DNA of 42,091 nt from an uncultured Eubacteriales bacterium (GTDB lineage: Bacteria; Bacillota; Clostridia; Oscillospirales; Oscillospiraceae): NCBI GenBank assembly GCA_900549405.1, contig URNZ01000012.1, positions 1 to 42,091 on the forward strand, written 5' to 3'. This document shows, one piece after another, positions 30,713-39,568 of the stretch. A program made the position numbers and the translations under genes. The notes below the pieces were generated by a model. That model was not told the DNA's origin and searched no databases. It saw only the letters and a list, made by a program, of their open reading frames with translations. Each line of letters begins with the position of its first letter. Position 1 is the first letter of the stretch.

Positions 30713-31789
30713 TCACACCCGAATGACCACCCGCACGTCCTCCATGGCGTCGATGGGCTTCACGTCCAGCACCAAAAACACCTGGGTGCCCGTGTTGGCC
30801 TGGCGCACCTGCTGGTCGCTCAGGTCCACGGTGGGGGTGCCCTGGCTCTCCAGCCAGGCGCGCTGGCTGTCCAGGTCGATGTCCACGGTGAAGTCCGCCT
30901 CGATCAGCCCGTCCCGGGCCAGGCTCTGCAAATAGGTCTTGATGGCCGTCACCAGCTGGAGCTTGTTGTCATAGCTGTTGCTCACCTTGCCGATGTACTT
31001 GTCCTGAATGGTCAGACGGATGTCCTGGGCGATCATGTCCAGAATTTCCACCAGCTTGATCTTCTTCCACACGTCGCCCTTGCCCTCGGTGGTGGTCAGG
31101 GAGTTCACCCCCCGGCCCAGCTTCACCTTCTCCCCGTCGTGGTACAGGATCAGCTTGCCCGCGCCCACCGCCGCGTCCATCTCCACGGGGGTCATGCGGT
31201 GGATGTCCTCCACCTCGGCCAGGGCGGCATAGGTCACTGACTGGGTCATGGGCGTTCCGGCGATCAGCCCGGCGATGCGCCCGCAGTAGGCGGCGGCGGT
31301 AAAGGTCTCGCCCCCGGCCAGAATCTCCTGGGCGCAGAAGTTGACGATGGCCTCGCTGTCCGCCACCGTGTCGGGCAGCACCGCCTTATAAATGGCGCTG
31401 TTGTCGCTGCGCTGCTCCACCACCCACTTTTTCAGGGCGGCGGCCTCCTCCGCCGTCAGGTCGTCCGGCCCGGCCAGATAGTCGAATTTCTGGGTCCCCA
31501 GCCAGGTCAGCAGGGGGCTCTGGGCCGAGATCACGGCCTCCGCCCCCATCACATACAGCAGCACCTTCTTGGGGCTGCCCTGAAACACCCGGCGGACGGC
31601 GTCCTGGTTGGCCGTGCCCAGGGTCTTGGGGATCTGTCCCGTGCTGGCCAGGGCATAGGTCTGGTCGGCGGAGTTGGCCGCCGCGTCCCGGATCACAAAG
31701 GCCACCGTGCCCTTCTGGCTCCGGGCCACCGCCGTGTTTGCCCGCTGCTGAAAGGCCACCATCAGCGTGGGCATGGTCAAAGTGCTCAT
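30713..31789 (-). CDS. xkdK: contractile tail sheath protein (XkdK-like)
   Basis: The 358-residue protein is a PBSX-type sheath, at the short end for the family. Its early part has TVAFVIRDAA and the sequence FQGSPKKVLLYVMG. The conserved C-terminal half includes IAGLIAGTPMTQSVTYAAL, NSLTTTEGKGDVWKKIKLVE and DIRLTIQDKYIGKVSNSYDN. Its presence makes this a myovirus-type (contractile) particle. GAGGAAGAGAC precedes the ATG; it overlaps the upstream gene by 4 bases. Confidence 0.92.
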   Translation of the reverse strand: MSTLTMPTLMVAFQQRANTAVARSQKGTVAFVIRDAAANSADQTYALASTGQIPKTLGTANQDAVRRVFQGSPKKVLLYVMGAEAVISAQSPLLTWLGTQKFDYLAGPDDLTAEEAAALKKWVVEQRSDNSAIYKAVLPDTVADSEAIVNFCAQEILAGGETFTAAAYCGRIAGLIAGTPMTQSVTYAALAEVEDIHRMTPVEMDAAVGAGKLILYHDGEKVKLGRGVNSLTTTEGKGDVWKKIKLVEILDMIAQDIRLTIQDKYIGKVSNSYDNKLQLVTAIKTYLQSLARDGLIEADFTVDIDLDSQRAWLESQGTPTVDLSDQQVRQANTGTQVFLVLDVKPIDAMEDVRVVIRV

Positions 31790-32265
31790 GTCTCTTCCTC
31801 CTTCGTCTCAAAGCGGGTGTTCAGCGCCCGCATGATGTCCAGCATCTCCCCGGGGGTGAACTCCCCCCGGTCCACCGTCAGGGTCAGCGCCGCCGTTACC
31901 TCCGCCGCGTCATAGCCGCCGGTGTCCGCCGTGGCCGAGCGCACCTTCAGCGCCCGGTCTGCCACCTTCACATACCCCTGGCCGAACAGGGCCAGCAGGG
32001 CCATGGCCCGGGCGGTCAGCTCTGGCAGGTGGCTGTCGTGGACCTCGTCCACCTTGGCAAAGGTGGTCAGCTTCCACTGAAAGCGCAGCTCCACCGCCGC
32101 CAGGCCAAAGGACGCCGGGTCCAGCTCCACCTTCTCCAGCACCACCAGATTGCTGGGCCGGGCAAAGTCCCTGGGGGTGATATCCTGATACACCGTCTCC
32201 CCCGGGAACGCCTCCTCCACCCTGGCCGCCAGGGCCGCGCCGATCTGCTCCGGCGTGATGTTCAT
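31786..32265 (-). CDS. phage tail terminator-like protein
   Basis: This 159-residue protein precedes the sheath gene (ATGA overlap), the place of tail-terminator or DUF6838-type proteins in PBSX-like phages (TPEQIGAALAARVEEAFPGE; FQWKLTTFAKVDEVHDSHLP; LTLTVDRGEFTPGEMLDIM). It probably caps the tail at its head-proximal end. Assignment is by position and general pattern. Confidence 0.7.
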   Translation of the reverse strand: MNITPEQIGAALAARVEEAFPGETVYQDITPRDFARPSNLVVLEKVELDPASFGLAAVELRFQWKLTTFAKVDEVHDSHLPELTARAMALLALFGQGYVKVADRALKVRSATADTGGYDAAEVTAALTLTVDRGEFTPGEMLDIMRALNTRFETKEEET

Positions 32266-32278
32266 GCCGTTTTCCTCC

Positions 32279-32770
32279 TCAATAGTCGATCTCGTCCGCG
32301 ATCCTGCCCATGGCCCGGTCCGCCGCCTTCAGGGCCAGCTTCTCCGCGTTGGCCGCCGCCCAGCTATAGAACATCCGTCCGGGGACATAGGTCCGGCCAG
32401 ACCGCACCCGGGGCACATAGCGCCCGGCCCGGCCCGAGGGTGGGCGGATTCCGTGGCCCCGCTCTAAATAGCGGGTCACGTCCTTCGACGTGGTGTTTTT
32501 CCCGCCCCGGGTCACCTGCACCGCCTCGTCGCTCACCGGGGACACGGCGATATAGCCGCCCCCGCTGCCCATTCTCAGCTGCTGCCACCGCTCCACCCGG
32601 CCCCTGGGGTCGTTCACCCGGCTGCGCACCTGGCCCGCCACCTCGTCCCGGATGGCCTCCCCGGCGGCCCTTACGGCCTGGCCCTTGGCGGTCTTGATCT
32701 GGCCGGGCAATTCGCGCTCCCAATAGGACCAGAAGCGGTCCCACCGGCTCTTGTCCAGCTTCACCCGCAT
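32279..32770 (-). CDS. HK97 gp10-like tail-completion protein
   Basis: The 163-residue basic protein fits the HK97 gp10 family of neck/tail-completion proteins (LDKSRWDRFWSYWERELPGQ; EAIRDEVAGQVRSRVNDPRG; RYVPRVRSGRTYVPGRMFYS). It sits between head-closure and tail-terminator genes. Its start overlaps the previous stop by 1 base (TGATG). Confidence 0.75.
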   Translation of the reverse strand: MRVKLDKSRWDRFWSYWERELPGQIKTAKGQAVRAAGEAIRDEVAGQVRSRVNDPRGRVERWQQLRMGSGGGYIAVSPVSDEAVQVTRGGKNTTSKDVTRYLERGHGIRPPSGRAGRYVPRVRSGRTYVPGRMFYSWAAANAEKLALKAADRAMGRIADEIDY

Positions 32771-33339
32771 CAGCAGTCCTCCCTCCGGCGAACTTCAAAT
32801 TCGTTCTTCCACTCGTCCAGGGTGTGGGGCTCCAGCACCCTGTAATAGGCCCCGTCCACCGTCACCCAGCTCCCCGGGGCCAGCGTCACCGACTTGGGCG
32901 TCACCAGCACATAGTCCGTCGTGACCTCCCCGTGGATGTCCGGCTGGTCGTGGCCCACATATTTCTCCGTCAGCACCCCGGGGAACCGGCTGCCCGCCGG
33001 GTCCTTGTCCGCGTCCTTCTGGCACTGCCGTACCTGGCACAGGGCGGCCTTCACCGTCTGATATCCCCGGTCCTCCCCGTCGGGCAGGATGGCCGTGAGA
33101 AAGCAGTGCCGGCCCCGCCACGCAAAGGCGTGGTGCAGGTCCAGCCCGCTCCTTCGGCGCAGGGTGAAGGTCACCCCTCTGGCCCCGATGCCCACGCTGG
33201 AAAACAGGTTGCTCCGGCTGTCCAGCTCCGCCCGGGCCCACACCCGGCGCACCTCCGCCCAGCGGTATTCGTCCGCTTCCCGGTCATAGACCAAAGAAAG
33301 CACCCCCACCCGCTCCCGCATCTCTCCCGCAGTGGTCAT
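32770..33339 (-). CDS. phage head closure/head-tail adaptor protein
   Basis: This 189-residue protein has a beta-rich fold with MRERVGVLSLVYDREADEYR near the start and SVTLAPGSWVTVDGAYYRVL near the end, as in SPP1 gp16-like head-closure proteins. It is somewhat longer than usual because of an inserted middle segment. Position (after the connector) supports the role; sequence alone is moderate. Confidence 0.65.
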   Translation of the reverse strand: MTTAGEMRERVGVLSLVYDREADEYRWAEVRRVWARAELDSRSNLFSSVGIGARGVTFTLRRRSGLDLHHAFAWRGRHCFLTAILPDGEDRGYQTVKAALCQVRQCQKDADKDPAGSRFPGVLTEKYVGHDQPDIHGEVTTDYVLVTPKSVTLAPGSWVTVDGAYYRVLEPHTLDEWKNEFEVRRREDC

Positions 33340-33355
33340 GTAGATCGCTCCCTCT

Positions 33356-33380
33356 CGCCCCCACCCCGGGGCGGTTTTTT
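33356..33380 (+). terminator. plus-strand terminator-like hairpin inside the late operon
   Basis: CGCCCC and GGGGCG form a stem followed by TTTTTTATTTTT on the plus strand, opposite to the late genes. It could stop antisense transcripts; the late mRNA would carry A-runs instead. Confidence 0.45.
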
Positions 33381-33385
33381 ATTTT

Positions 33386-33688
33386 TCACCCGCTCATCTT
33401 CAGCTGATTCAGCATTCGCCGGAACGCCGGATTTTCTGCCGCCCCCTCCACGGGGCCCCGGTGGTCGTATGCCTCCAGCACCAGGTGGTCCACGCACAGG
33501 TCATACTGGGCCAGGCGGAGGGAACCGGCCTCCGGCTCCTCCACCCCTGCCTGGGCCAGATAGCCCACGGCGGCCCAATACAGCCCCTCCAGCAGGGCCT
33601 CCTCCCCGTCCTCCAGCTGGTCGATGCGGCAATAGGCCATCAGAGCCGCCTTGCGGTCTGCAAACACCGTCATGGCCGCCGCGCTCAC
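33386..33688 (-). CDS. head-tail connector protein
   Basis: This roughly 100-residue helical protein follows the capsid gene (FADRKAALMAYCRIDQLEDG; LLEGLYWAAVGYLAQAGVEE; YDLCVDHLVLEAYDHRG). It matches the gp6/gp15-like connector proteins that form the ring under the portal. GTG 33688 overlaps the capsid stop by 4 bases (GTGA), a pattern used repeatedly in this operon; ATG 33673 is an alternative start. Confidence 0.75.
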   Translation of the reverse strand: MSAAAMTVFADRKAALMAYCRIDQLEDGEEALLEGLYWAAVGYLAQAGVEEPEAGSLRLAQYDLCVDHLVLEAYDHRGPVEGAAENPAFRRMLNQLKMSG

Positions 33689-34992
33689 GCCCGGGCCGCC
33701 AGGGCCACAAAGGGGCTGCGGGCCTTGGTGCTGTTCTTGATGGTCAGGGGCTTGTTCACCTTGGGCCCGCCGTTGCACCGGAACACCATGCGGAAGCAGT
33801 TCTGGTCGGTGAGAAACTCCACGTGGATGCTCCAGTCCTGCTTGGCGGTGCCCTTGGTCAGCAGGATATACTGGAAGGGGTCCACCAGCATCACGTCGCC
33901 CTTGCTCCCCTGGGCAGGACAGCAGTCCTCCAGCAGCACCGGCTTGTTCAGCACCCGCTGCATGTCAAAGTTGCCCAGACCGCCCTCGGGGTTCCACAGG
34001 AACTTGGCCGCCTCGCCGCTGTGGATGGCCAGGGTGGGCAGCTGCTCCTCCAGGTCGGGGTGCATCAGCCACACCAGGCGGTCCCGGTTCCGGGGCATGG
34101 CCCGGGCCACCATCTTTACCACGTTGGCCCCCAGCAGCGTGCCCGCCTCCTGGTCGGTCTCCTTGTCCACCGTCACAATGGCCCCGCTGTTCAGCAGGCC
34201 GGTGGGTTTGCCCGTGCCGTCGCCGCTGATGACCGCCTCGGTCAGCAGCCGGTCTCCGGCCAGAGTAAAGGCGTTGCCCATAAAGCCGGTGAGGAAGGTC
34301 GCGTCCTGAAGCATCTCGTCGGTGCAGTAGCACACGCCCATCATCTTCTCCAGGTCCAGCTTCATCTCCCGGAAGGCGGGCTTGCTGGCCGCCACGGCGG
34401 TGGCCTCCGATGCCCAATACATCTGCACCCCGCCGAACACGCTGGCGGATACGTCCGTCTCATCTACGCTCACCCAGCGCATGGCGTTGGCGGCGTTGGA
34501 ACAGGTGTAGCGGTCCAGCCGGTTCAGCAGCGGAGAGGACTGCACCGCGCTGTCCATGATGCGCCCGGCAAAGTCCTCCTGAAGGAGAAAGCCGCCGTCC
34601 GCGCCGGTGGTCCCGTTCACCCCGGCGGCGGCGTTGATCTTCTCCAGCCGCTCGTCCCGCACGCCGCCCTTGCGAAAGCTATAAATGGCCTTCAGCTGCT
34701 CGCCCAGAGAGCTGAACGGCGTAAAGCTATTTTCCTTGCTCTTGCCGCTATTATCAGGCATCTCCCCGTGAAGCACGCCGTCATACTCCCCCTGCCCGTC
34801 CAGGGGCTGGGCGTTCTGCCGGGCGGCGTCCAGCAGACGCTCCACGCTCTGAATGTCCCGGTTCAGGGCCTCCATCTGGTCGGCCAGCTTGCCGCTCTCC
34901 TCCAGCTTGCCCTCCTCCACCAGCTTGGCCGCCTGGTCGGCCAGTTTCTTCTTCTGGCTGCGCAGGTCCACGATTTTCTCCATAAAGTCCAT
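33685..34992 (-). CDS. HK97-type major capsid protein
   Basis: This 435-residue protein has an N-terminal coiled-coil scaffold/delta domain (about 1-110; EKIVDLRSQKKKLADQAAKL). The HK97 fold then begins near GTTGADGGFLLQEDFAGRIM, with MMGVCYCTDEMLQDATFLTG, AVISGDGTGKPTGLLNSGA and RLVWLMHPDLEEQLPTLA. The protease encoded just before it should remove the N-terminal part during head maturation. The length is normal for this class. Confidence 0.92.
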   Translation of the reverse strand: MDFMEKIVDLRSQKKKLADQAAKLVEEGKLEESGKLADQMEALNRDIQSVERLLDAARQNAQPLDGQGEYDGVLHGEMPDNSGKSKENSFTPFSSLGEQLKAIYSFRKGGVRDERLEKINAAAGVNGTTGADGGFLLQEDFAGRIMDSAVQSSPLLNRLDRYTCSNAANAMRWVSVDETDVSASVFGGVQMYWASEATAVAASKPAFREMKLDLEKMMGVCYCTDEMLQDATFLTGFMGNAFTLAGDRLLTEAVISGDGTGKPTGLLNSGAIVTVDKETDQEAGTLLGANVVKMVARAMPRNRDRLVWLMHPDLEEQLPTLAIHSGEAAKFLWNPEGGLGNFDMQRVLNKPVLLEDCCPAQGSKGDVMLVDPFQYILLTKGTAKQDWSIHVEFLTDQNCFRMVFRCNGGPKVNKPLTIKNSTKARSPFVALAARA

Positions 34993-35012
34993 TTGCTTTA
35001 CATCCTTTCTGT

Positions 35013-35726
35013 TTAATAGCTATTCAGCGCCCGGAGCCTGGCCCGGATGCGTTCCGCCCGCTCTCTCTGCCCGGCGGCGATCTTCTCCGCCGCCAGGTGG
35101 TCCCGATACTGCTGCCGCATGGCCTGCGTCAGGCGGTAGCGGCTGCCCGCCGCCGCCACAAAGGCCGCCGGGTCCGTCTCCCCTTCGTCTGCCCCGGCCA
35201 GGGCCACGATCTCGTCGATCAGGCCATACTCCTTGGCCTGGGTGGGGGTGATCCAGATGTTCTGGTTCATCAGGTCCATCAGCTCTTCCCGGCTGCGGGT
35301 CCCGCTCCGGGCCTGATACATCTCCAGAATGCAGTCCCGGGCGTTCTTCAGGGCCTGGGCGCTGCGCTTCATATCCCGGAAATCCCCCTGGGCCCCGGCC
35401 ACCGGGTTGTGATAGCACAGCAGCGCCCCTGGCTCGCTCTGGATGACGGTGCAGGCGGACACGGCCAGGGTGGCCGCGCTGGCCCCATAGCCCTGGATCA
35501 GAGCCGTGGTCTTGCCGCTGTACCGCCGCAGCATAGAGCGAATTTCGCCGCCCACCGTCATGTCCCCGCCGGGGGAGTTCACCAGCACGGTCACGTCCTC
35601 CCCGGCGGCCTGTTCCAGGGCCGCTTGAATGTCCATGGGGGCCACGATGTCCCGGAACCCCCACCAGCGCAGCACGTCGGCGCTGTCGTTGTCCCACAGC
35701 TCGCCCCGCAGTGCAATGTCAGCCAT
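35013..35726 (-). CDS. ClpP-like head maturation protease
   Basis: The 237-residue protein is a ClpP/S14-type prohead protease: oxyanion loop VLVNSPGGDM, nucleophile Ser in IQGYGASAATLAVSA, His in LLCYHNPVAG, and a downstream Asp region (EYGLIDEIVAL). A charged C-terminal helix may act in assembly. It lies between portal and capsid, the normal order, and starts after GGAGAGAAAC. Confidence 0.92.
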   Translation of the reverse strand: MADIALRGELWDNDSADVLRWWGFRDIVAPMDIQAALEQAAGEDVTVLVNSPGGDMTVGGEIRSMLRRYSGKTTALIQGYGASAATLAVSACTVIQSEPGALLCYHNPVAGAQGDFRDMKRSAQALKNARDCILEMYQARSGTRSREELMDLMNQNIWITPTQAKEYGLIDEIVALAGADEGETDPAAFVAAAGSRYRLTQAMRQQYRDHLAAEKIAAGQRERAERIRARLRALNSY

Positions 35727-35739
35727 GTTTCTCTCCTCC

Positions 35740-36939
35740 TCACTCCATGGGGGCCAAATTCTTTGTGATCCAAAAGCGCCGCCCCTGGCCCCCGGGGATG
35801 GGGTTGCGCTCGTCCAGAGCCCGGCACTCGTCCGGGCACATCAAGCCGTTTTGCACCATCTTTTCAAAATACTCGGCCCGGCTCTTGTCGTCTCCCCGCA
35901 GCAGCACCGAGGGGTTGCCCTTGAAATACAGCCCCTCTGCCCGTTCCGCCCGGTCCAGGGCCTTATAGGTGTTTTCCTCCTCCCACTGGACGACATAGGG
36001 CATCAGCGTGTCCGTCACGAACACGATGCGCTGCTGCTGGTTGCTCTCATAGCTCTCTTTTCCGCTCTGTAACATGTGCTTGGGGATGCCGGTGAACCGG
36101 GACACCTCCTCCACGGCAAAGGTCCGGCTCTCGATGTATTGGGCGTCCCGCTGGTTCAGGCCGATGGGGGTGTACTTATAGCCCCGGGTGAGCACCGCCA
36201 CCTTAAAGGCGTCGTCCCCATAGGGGTTGTAGCGGGCGAACTGCTCTTTGATCTCGTCCCGCCCCTCCTTTTTCAGGTCGGTGTCCACCTCCACGATGCC
36301 CGAGATCATCGCCCCGTTCTGGAACAGCTTTCGGCCATACTGCTGGGCCGCCCCCTCCCCGCCCACGGTCTCCCGGGCCAGGTGGAGGAAGCCCCGGCCC
36401 CGCACCCCGTCATAGCTCTCAAAATAGAGGAAGCTCAGCTCATAGCCGGAGAAGGTGCGGAACACGCCGTCCACGCTGTAGTCATAGAAATATTCCCCCG
36501 TCTCCCGGTCCTGGCGGATGGTGCAGCAGTCCGAGGGCAGGGGCACCCGCTCCACAATGCGCCCGTCTGGCCCCCGGCGGTTCCAAACGGCTCCAAAGCC
36601 GTGCCAAAAGGCGTTGCTCATCACCGTGCGGCCCAGCATATAGGGGGTCATGTCCCGGTTGGGCCGGGTCTTGAACACCTGGTCCAGCTCGGGCAGGCTG
36701 ACCGGCTCCCGGGCCTGGCCCTGCTTGCGGTAGATGGAGAAGGGCACCATGCCAAAGTCGTTGCACAGTATCCGGTGGGCCGCCGCTACCGGGCTTAGGC
36801 GCTCCGCCCCGCCCACGCCGGTGTCATAGTCTCCGCCGGACAGAAACAGGTCCCGAAAGCTCCGGTTGGCCTCCTCCCAGCTCACGGTGCGGTACTCCGC
36901 CGCCGCTCTGGGCGGGCCCATGGCGTTGCGCAGCAGCAT
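35740..36939 (-). CDS. phage portal protein
   Basis: This 399-residue HK97-type portal includes SPVAAAHRILCNDFGMVPFS, LMGRTVMSN-like MLGRTVMSNAFWHGFGAVWN, EVSRFTGIPKHMLQSGKES and NTYKALDRAERAEG. It forms the dodecameric ring through which DNA is packed. ATG 36939 is chosen (GGGAGGGAGACG before it); the longer frame is a shadow of the neighbouring small gene. Confidence 0.92.
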   Translation of the reverse strand: MLLRNAMGPPRAAAEYRTVSWEEANRSFRDLFLSGGDYDTGVGGAERLSPVAAAHRILCNDFGMVPFSIYRKQGQAREPVSLPELDQVFKTRPNRDMTPYMLGRTVMSNAFWHGFGAVWNRRGPDGRIVERVPLPSDCCTIRQDRETGEYFYDYSVDGVFRTFSGYELSFLYFESYDGVRGRGFLHLARETVGGEGAAQQYGRKLFQNGAMISGIVEVDTDLKKEGRDEIKEQFARYNPYGDDAFKVAVLTRGYKYTPIGLNQRDAQYIESRTFAVEEVSRFTGIPKHMLQSGKESYESNQQQRIVFVTDTLMPYVVQWEEENTYKALDRAERAEGLYFKGNPSVLLRGDDKSRAEYFEKMVQNGLMCPDECRALDERNPIPGGQGRRFWITKNLAPME

Positions 36940-36940
36940 T

Positions 36941-37132
36941 TTATCGTCTCCCTCCCTTGGCGGCCGCCACGGCCCCGGCCAGCAGCGCCGTTCCCAGCAC
37001 GGCCAGGGCCGCCGCCCCGCCAAAGGCCAGCCCGGCAGCTGCCGTCAGACACCCGCTGCCGCCCACCGCCAGCACGTCGTCCAGATACAGCCACAGCAGC
37101 ACCTTCCAGCGGGGCTTTTTTCTCTCGTTCAT
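36941..37132 (-). CDS. small membrane protein between terminase and portal (63 aa)
   Basis: This 63-residue protein has a basic N-terminus (MNERKKPRWK) and two hydrophobic segments (VLLWLYLDDVLAVGG; AAALAVLGTALLAGAVAAA). Its start overlaps the terminase stop (ATGA) and it ends just before the portal start. Similar small membrane proteins with a WLYLDDxL motif occupy this slot in related clostridial prophages. Function unknown. Confidence 0.65.
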   Translation of the reverse strand: MNERKKPRWKVLLWLYLDDVLAVGGSGCLTAAAGLAFGGAAALAVLGTALLAGAVAAAKGGRR

Positions 37133-38886
37133 AGGCTCCAGTCCTCCCCCAGTGTGGTCTTGTCAAAGGTCTCTTGCGCCGCCATGATGGTGGCCGTGGC
37201 CAGGGCGATGACCCAGGCCACCGTAATGTCGATGCGGCCCATAGACCGGTTTTTCATCAGCTTCATGTTTTCGTTGGCGTCTACATAACAGCGGGCGTTC
37301 CCAAAGCACCACCGGGCGCAGGTGTTGTGGACGTGGAGCATCTTGCGGCTGCGGATCAGCCGCTCCAGGTCCTTAGTGGGCGGGCTCATGTGCAGCATGC
37401 CCTGGGGGATGTCGATGCAGGCGATCTCCGGCTTTGGCTCCCCCGCGTCGTTATAGGGGGCCGTCAGCCGGGACACCAGCGTCCGGCTCAGCGCCGGGTC
37501 CAGGCCCAGGCATTGCAGGTCAAAGTCCTCCGCCGCCTCGTAAATGGCCCGCTCCACCGCGCTGTAGTCGATCAGGTCCCCGGGGCACAGGTGGAGAAAG
37601 CCCGCCCGTTCCCAATCCCGATAGGGCACGTGGTCCCGGCGCTCCGCCTCCACCACGCCGTCCAATGGCCGCCACGCCCGGGGCAGCATCACCCAGCTGT
37701 CCAGCCCCTCCTGGGGCGGGAACAGCAGCACAAAGGCGGTCAGGTCGGTGGTGGCCGACAGGTCCAGCCCGCCGTAGCACCGCTTTCCCGCCAGGTGCTC
37801 CCGCACCCACTCCTCCCGCTCCCCCTTGGCGGAGGGCCCGATCTGGGTCTTGTCATAGATGGTCAGGGGTATCCAGCCCACGTCTTTCGTTGCCACCCAC
37901 TGGTTCAGGCGCAGCCACCGGAAGGAGCGCTCCGACCCCTCGCTCAGCTTGGCCGCCTTGGCCTCCGCCCGGAATTTCCGGGGCTGCAAGATCACTCCAT
38001 AGTTGGGGTTGCACCGCTTCCACAGCGCCTCGTCATAGATATCCAGCGCCGCGATCTTGTCCGGGTCGTCCCCGGTCAGGGTGGAGATGCCATACATAAT
38101 GGGCAGCCACTCCGTCTCGTCCTCGTCCATGGGCCGCTCCGGCTCTCCCCGCCGCCAGGCCAGCACCCGGCGGCATTTTTCGTGAATTTCCCAGCCGATG
38201 GACTGCCGGTCCGGGTCGTCTCCCGCCGTGGTCAGCACCAAAACGGTTTGCTGGAGCCGGGCCGCGTCCGAGCCCTGGGTCAGCACCTCCCACCGGGCCC
38301 TGCCGCCCCGGCCTTTCCAGGCGTGGAGCTCGTCGCACAGGATAGCCGAAAAGGACGGCCCGTGCTTGTTTTCCACGTCGTTGGAATAGACCTTCATCAG
38401 GCCGCCGAACCGGGTGCGAATTTCCCGCACGCTGTCCCGGCAATAGACCATGGGCCGGTGGAGCGGCTGGCCCATGGCCGTATGCTCCACCATGTATTTG
38501 GCCGCCTTGTACAGGGTCTCGGCGTTCTCCCGGTCCACGGCGAAAATGCCCACGTTGGGGATGGCCTCCCCGTCGGCCAACAGGTGATATAGGCCCAGGC
38601 CCGCCGCCAGCTCCGTCTTGCCGTTTTTCTTGGGAATCTCGTTGTAAAGAAAGCGCCGGTAGCGCACCCAATTTCCCTCGTCGTCCAGCACCTGCACCCC
38701 GTAAAAGGCCCGGATCATCTCCTCCTGCCAGGGCTGTAACACAAAGGGCTTGCCCGCCCAGCGGTTTTGGGCGAACACCAGCAGCTTGAAAAACTGGATC
38801 ACCCGCTCCGCCGCCTCCGGGGCATAGCGCAGTTTCGTCCCCGGCTCCGGGGCGGGGACCTCTATCCCGGGGGCCAGACGCAGCAT
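37129..38886 (-). CDS. terminase large subunit
   Basis: This 585-residue packaging motor of the HK97/P27-linked type has an N-terminal ATPase with Walker A-like NEIPKKNGKTELAAGLG, Walker B FSAILCDELHAWKG and coupling VLVLTTAGDDPDRQS. The C-terminal RNase H-like nuclease has GGLDLSATTDLTAFVLLFP and the late Asp region GRIDITVAWVIALA. ATG 38886 lies one base after the small-subunit stop; an in-frame TTG at 38895 is an alternative. Confidence 0.93.
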   Translation of the reverse strand: MLRLAPGIEVPAPEPGTKLRYAPEAAERVIQFFKLLVFAQNRWAGKPFVLQPWQEEMIRAFYGVQVLDDEGNWVRYRRFLYNEIPKKNGKTELAAGLGLYHLLADGEAIPNVGIFAVDRENAETLYKAAKYMVEHTAMGQPLHRPMVYCRDSVREIRTRFGGLMKVYSNDVENKHGPSFSAILCDELHAWKGRGGRARWEVLTQGSDAARLQQTVLVLTTAGDDPDRQSIGWEIHEKCRRVLAWRRGEPERPMDEDETEWLPIMYGISTLTGDDPDKIAALDIYDEALWKRCNPNYGVILQPRKFRAEAKAAKLSEGSERSFRWLRLNQWVATKDVGWIPLTIYDKTQIGPSAKGEREEWVREHLAGKRCYGGLDLSATTDLTAFVLLFPPQEGLDSWVMLPRAWRPLDGVVEAERRDHVPYRDWERAGFLHLCPGDLIDYSAVERAIYEAAEDFDLQCLGLDPALSRTLVSRLTAPYNDAGEPKPEIACIDIPQGMLHMSPPTKDLERLIRSRKMLHVHNTCARWCFGNARCYVDANENMKLMKNRSMGRIDITVAWVIALATATIMAAQETFDKTTLGEDWSL

Positions 38887-38887
38887 C

Positions 38888-39385
38888 TCAGGCAAGGTGG
38901 CTCGCCCCTCCCTGGATCAGCTGGAGGAACTGGTTCTCCGGCTCCTCCTGCTCCCCCGCTCCCGGCACCACCAGGCGGCACCGGCTGGTAACGGTCAGAC
39001 CCATGTCGTTGGCGCAGGCCCGGGCCTGCTTGAAATACCGGTCCTGAATGCGGCTCCAGCCGTCGGCCTTCTCCTGGTCGCCCTGTTCCAGGGCCTCCCC
39101 CGCCGCCTTGCTGGCCAGCTCCCACTGGTGCTGGGCCACCACATAGCGGCCCAGGGTGTCCCGGTCCAGCTCAGTGAAGAGCTTGGCCTCGATCAGCTGC
39201 CTGCCCAGGGCCCGAAAGGACTTCTTCAGCTCCTTCGGCTCCTCCGGCAGCCAGCTGGGGGGCCTGGCCGTCTTGGCCGTGGACAGATTCACCTCCCCGG
39301 CCCGCCGCTGGGCCTCCTCCGCCCGGCTCAGGTGCTTTCGCCCGTTGGCTTTTATCACATCCGTGGGCTGTCTCTTCCCCGGCAT
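38888..39385 (-). CDS. terminase small subunit (P27 family)
   Basis: This 165-residue DNA-recognition subunit has the P27-family pattern: basic N-terminus (GKRQPTDVIKANGRKHLSRA), then PPSWLPEEPKELKKSFRALG, ELDRDTLGRYVVAQHQWELA and MGLTVTSRCRLVVPG. GGAGGAGACGGAG precedes ATG 39385; the frame upstream is not supported. It binds the packaging site and directs the large subunit. Confidence 0.88.
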   Translation of the reverse strand: MPGKRQPTDVIKANGRKHLSRAEEAQRRAGEVNLSTAKTARPPSWLPEEPKELKKSFRALGRQLIEAKLFTELDRDTLGRYVVAQHQWELASKAAGEALEQGDQEKADGWSRIQDRYFKQARACANDMGLTVTSRCRLVVPGAGEQEEPENQFLQLIQGGASHLA

Positions 39386-39568
39386 CTCCGTCTCCTCCTT
39401 CCCCCACTCCCCATGGGGACTTTTTCCCCCACAAAGGGGTGCCTGCGGTATTCTGCGCCCCGGCCCAAACTTTCTTGACCGGGGGGCGTCCGCAAGGAAC
39501 CGCCCCCGGGCGTGGGGCAGGCGCGGGCGCATCCAAGCGTCCGGCCCGTTCATCCTCTGTCCCGCCGT
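39386..39568. other. non-coding gap before terS, candidate cos region
   Basis: This is 183 GC-rich bases between the HNH nuclease and small terminase with no supported gene. It holds short inverted repeats such as CCCCATGGGG (39409-39418). In cos-type phages with an HNH-terminase block the cohesive-end site lies in this interval. Position is the only evidence. Confidence 0.3.

Noticed and set aside
33356..33380. A second antisense moron near the plus-strand terminator-like hairpin
   Set aside because: No plus-strand promoter or small gene with a ribosome site is seen before it.
32824..35016. 730-codon plus-strand open frame
   Set aside because: It runs antisense through adaptor, connector and capsid genes, is very rich in His/Pro/Gly/Gln and has no ribosome site; it is a GC-rich shadow.
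37174..38592. 472-codon plus-strand open frame
   Set aside because: Shadow of the large terminase gene on the other strand.
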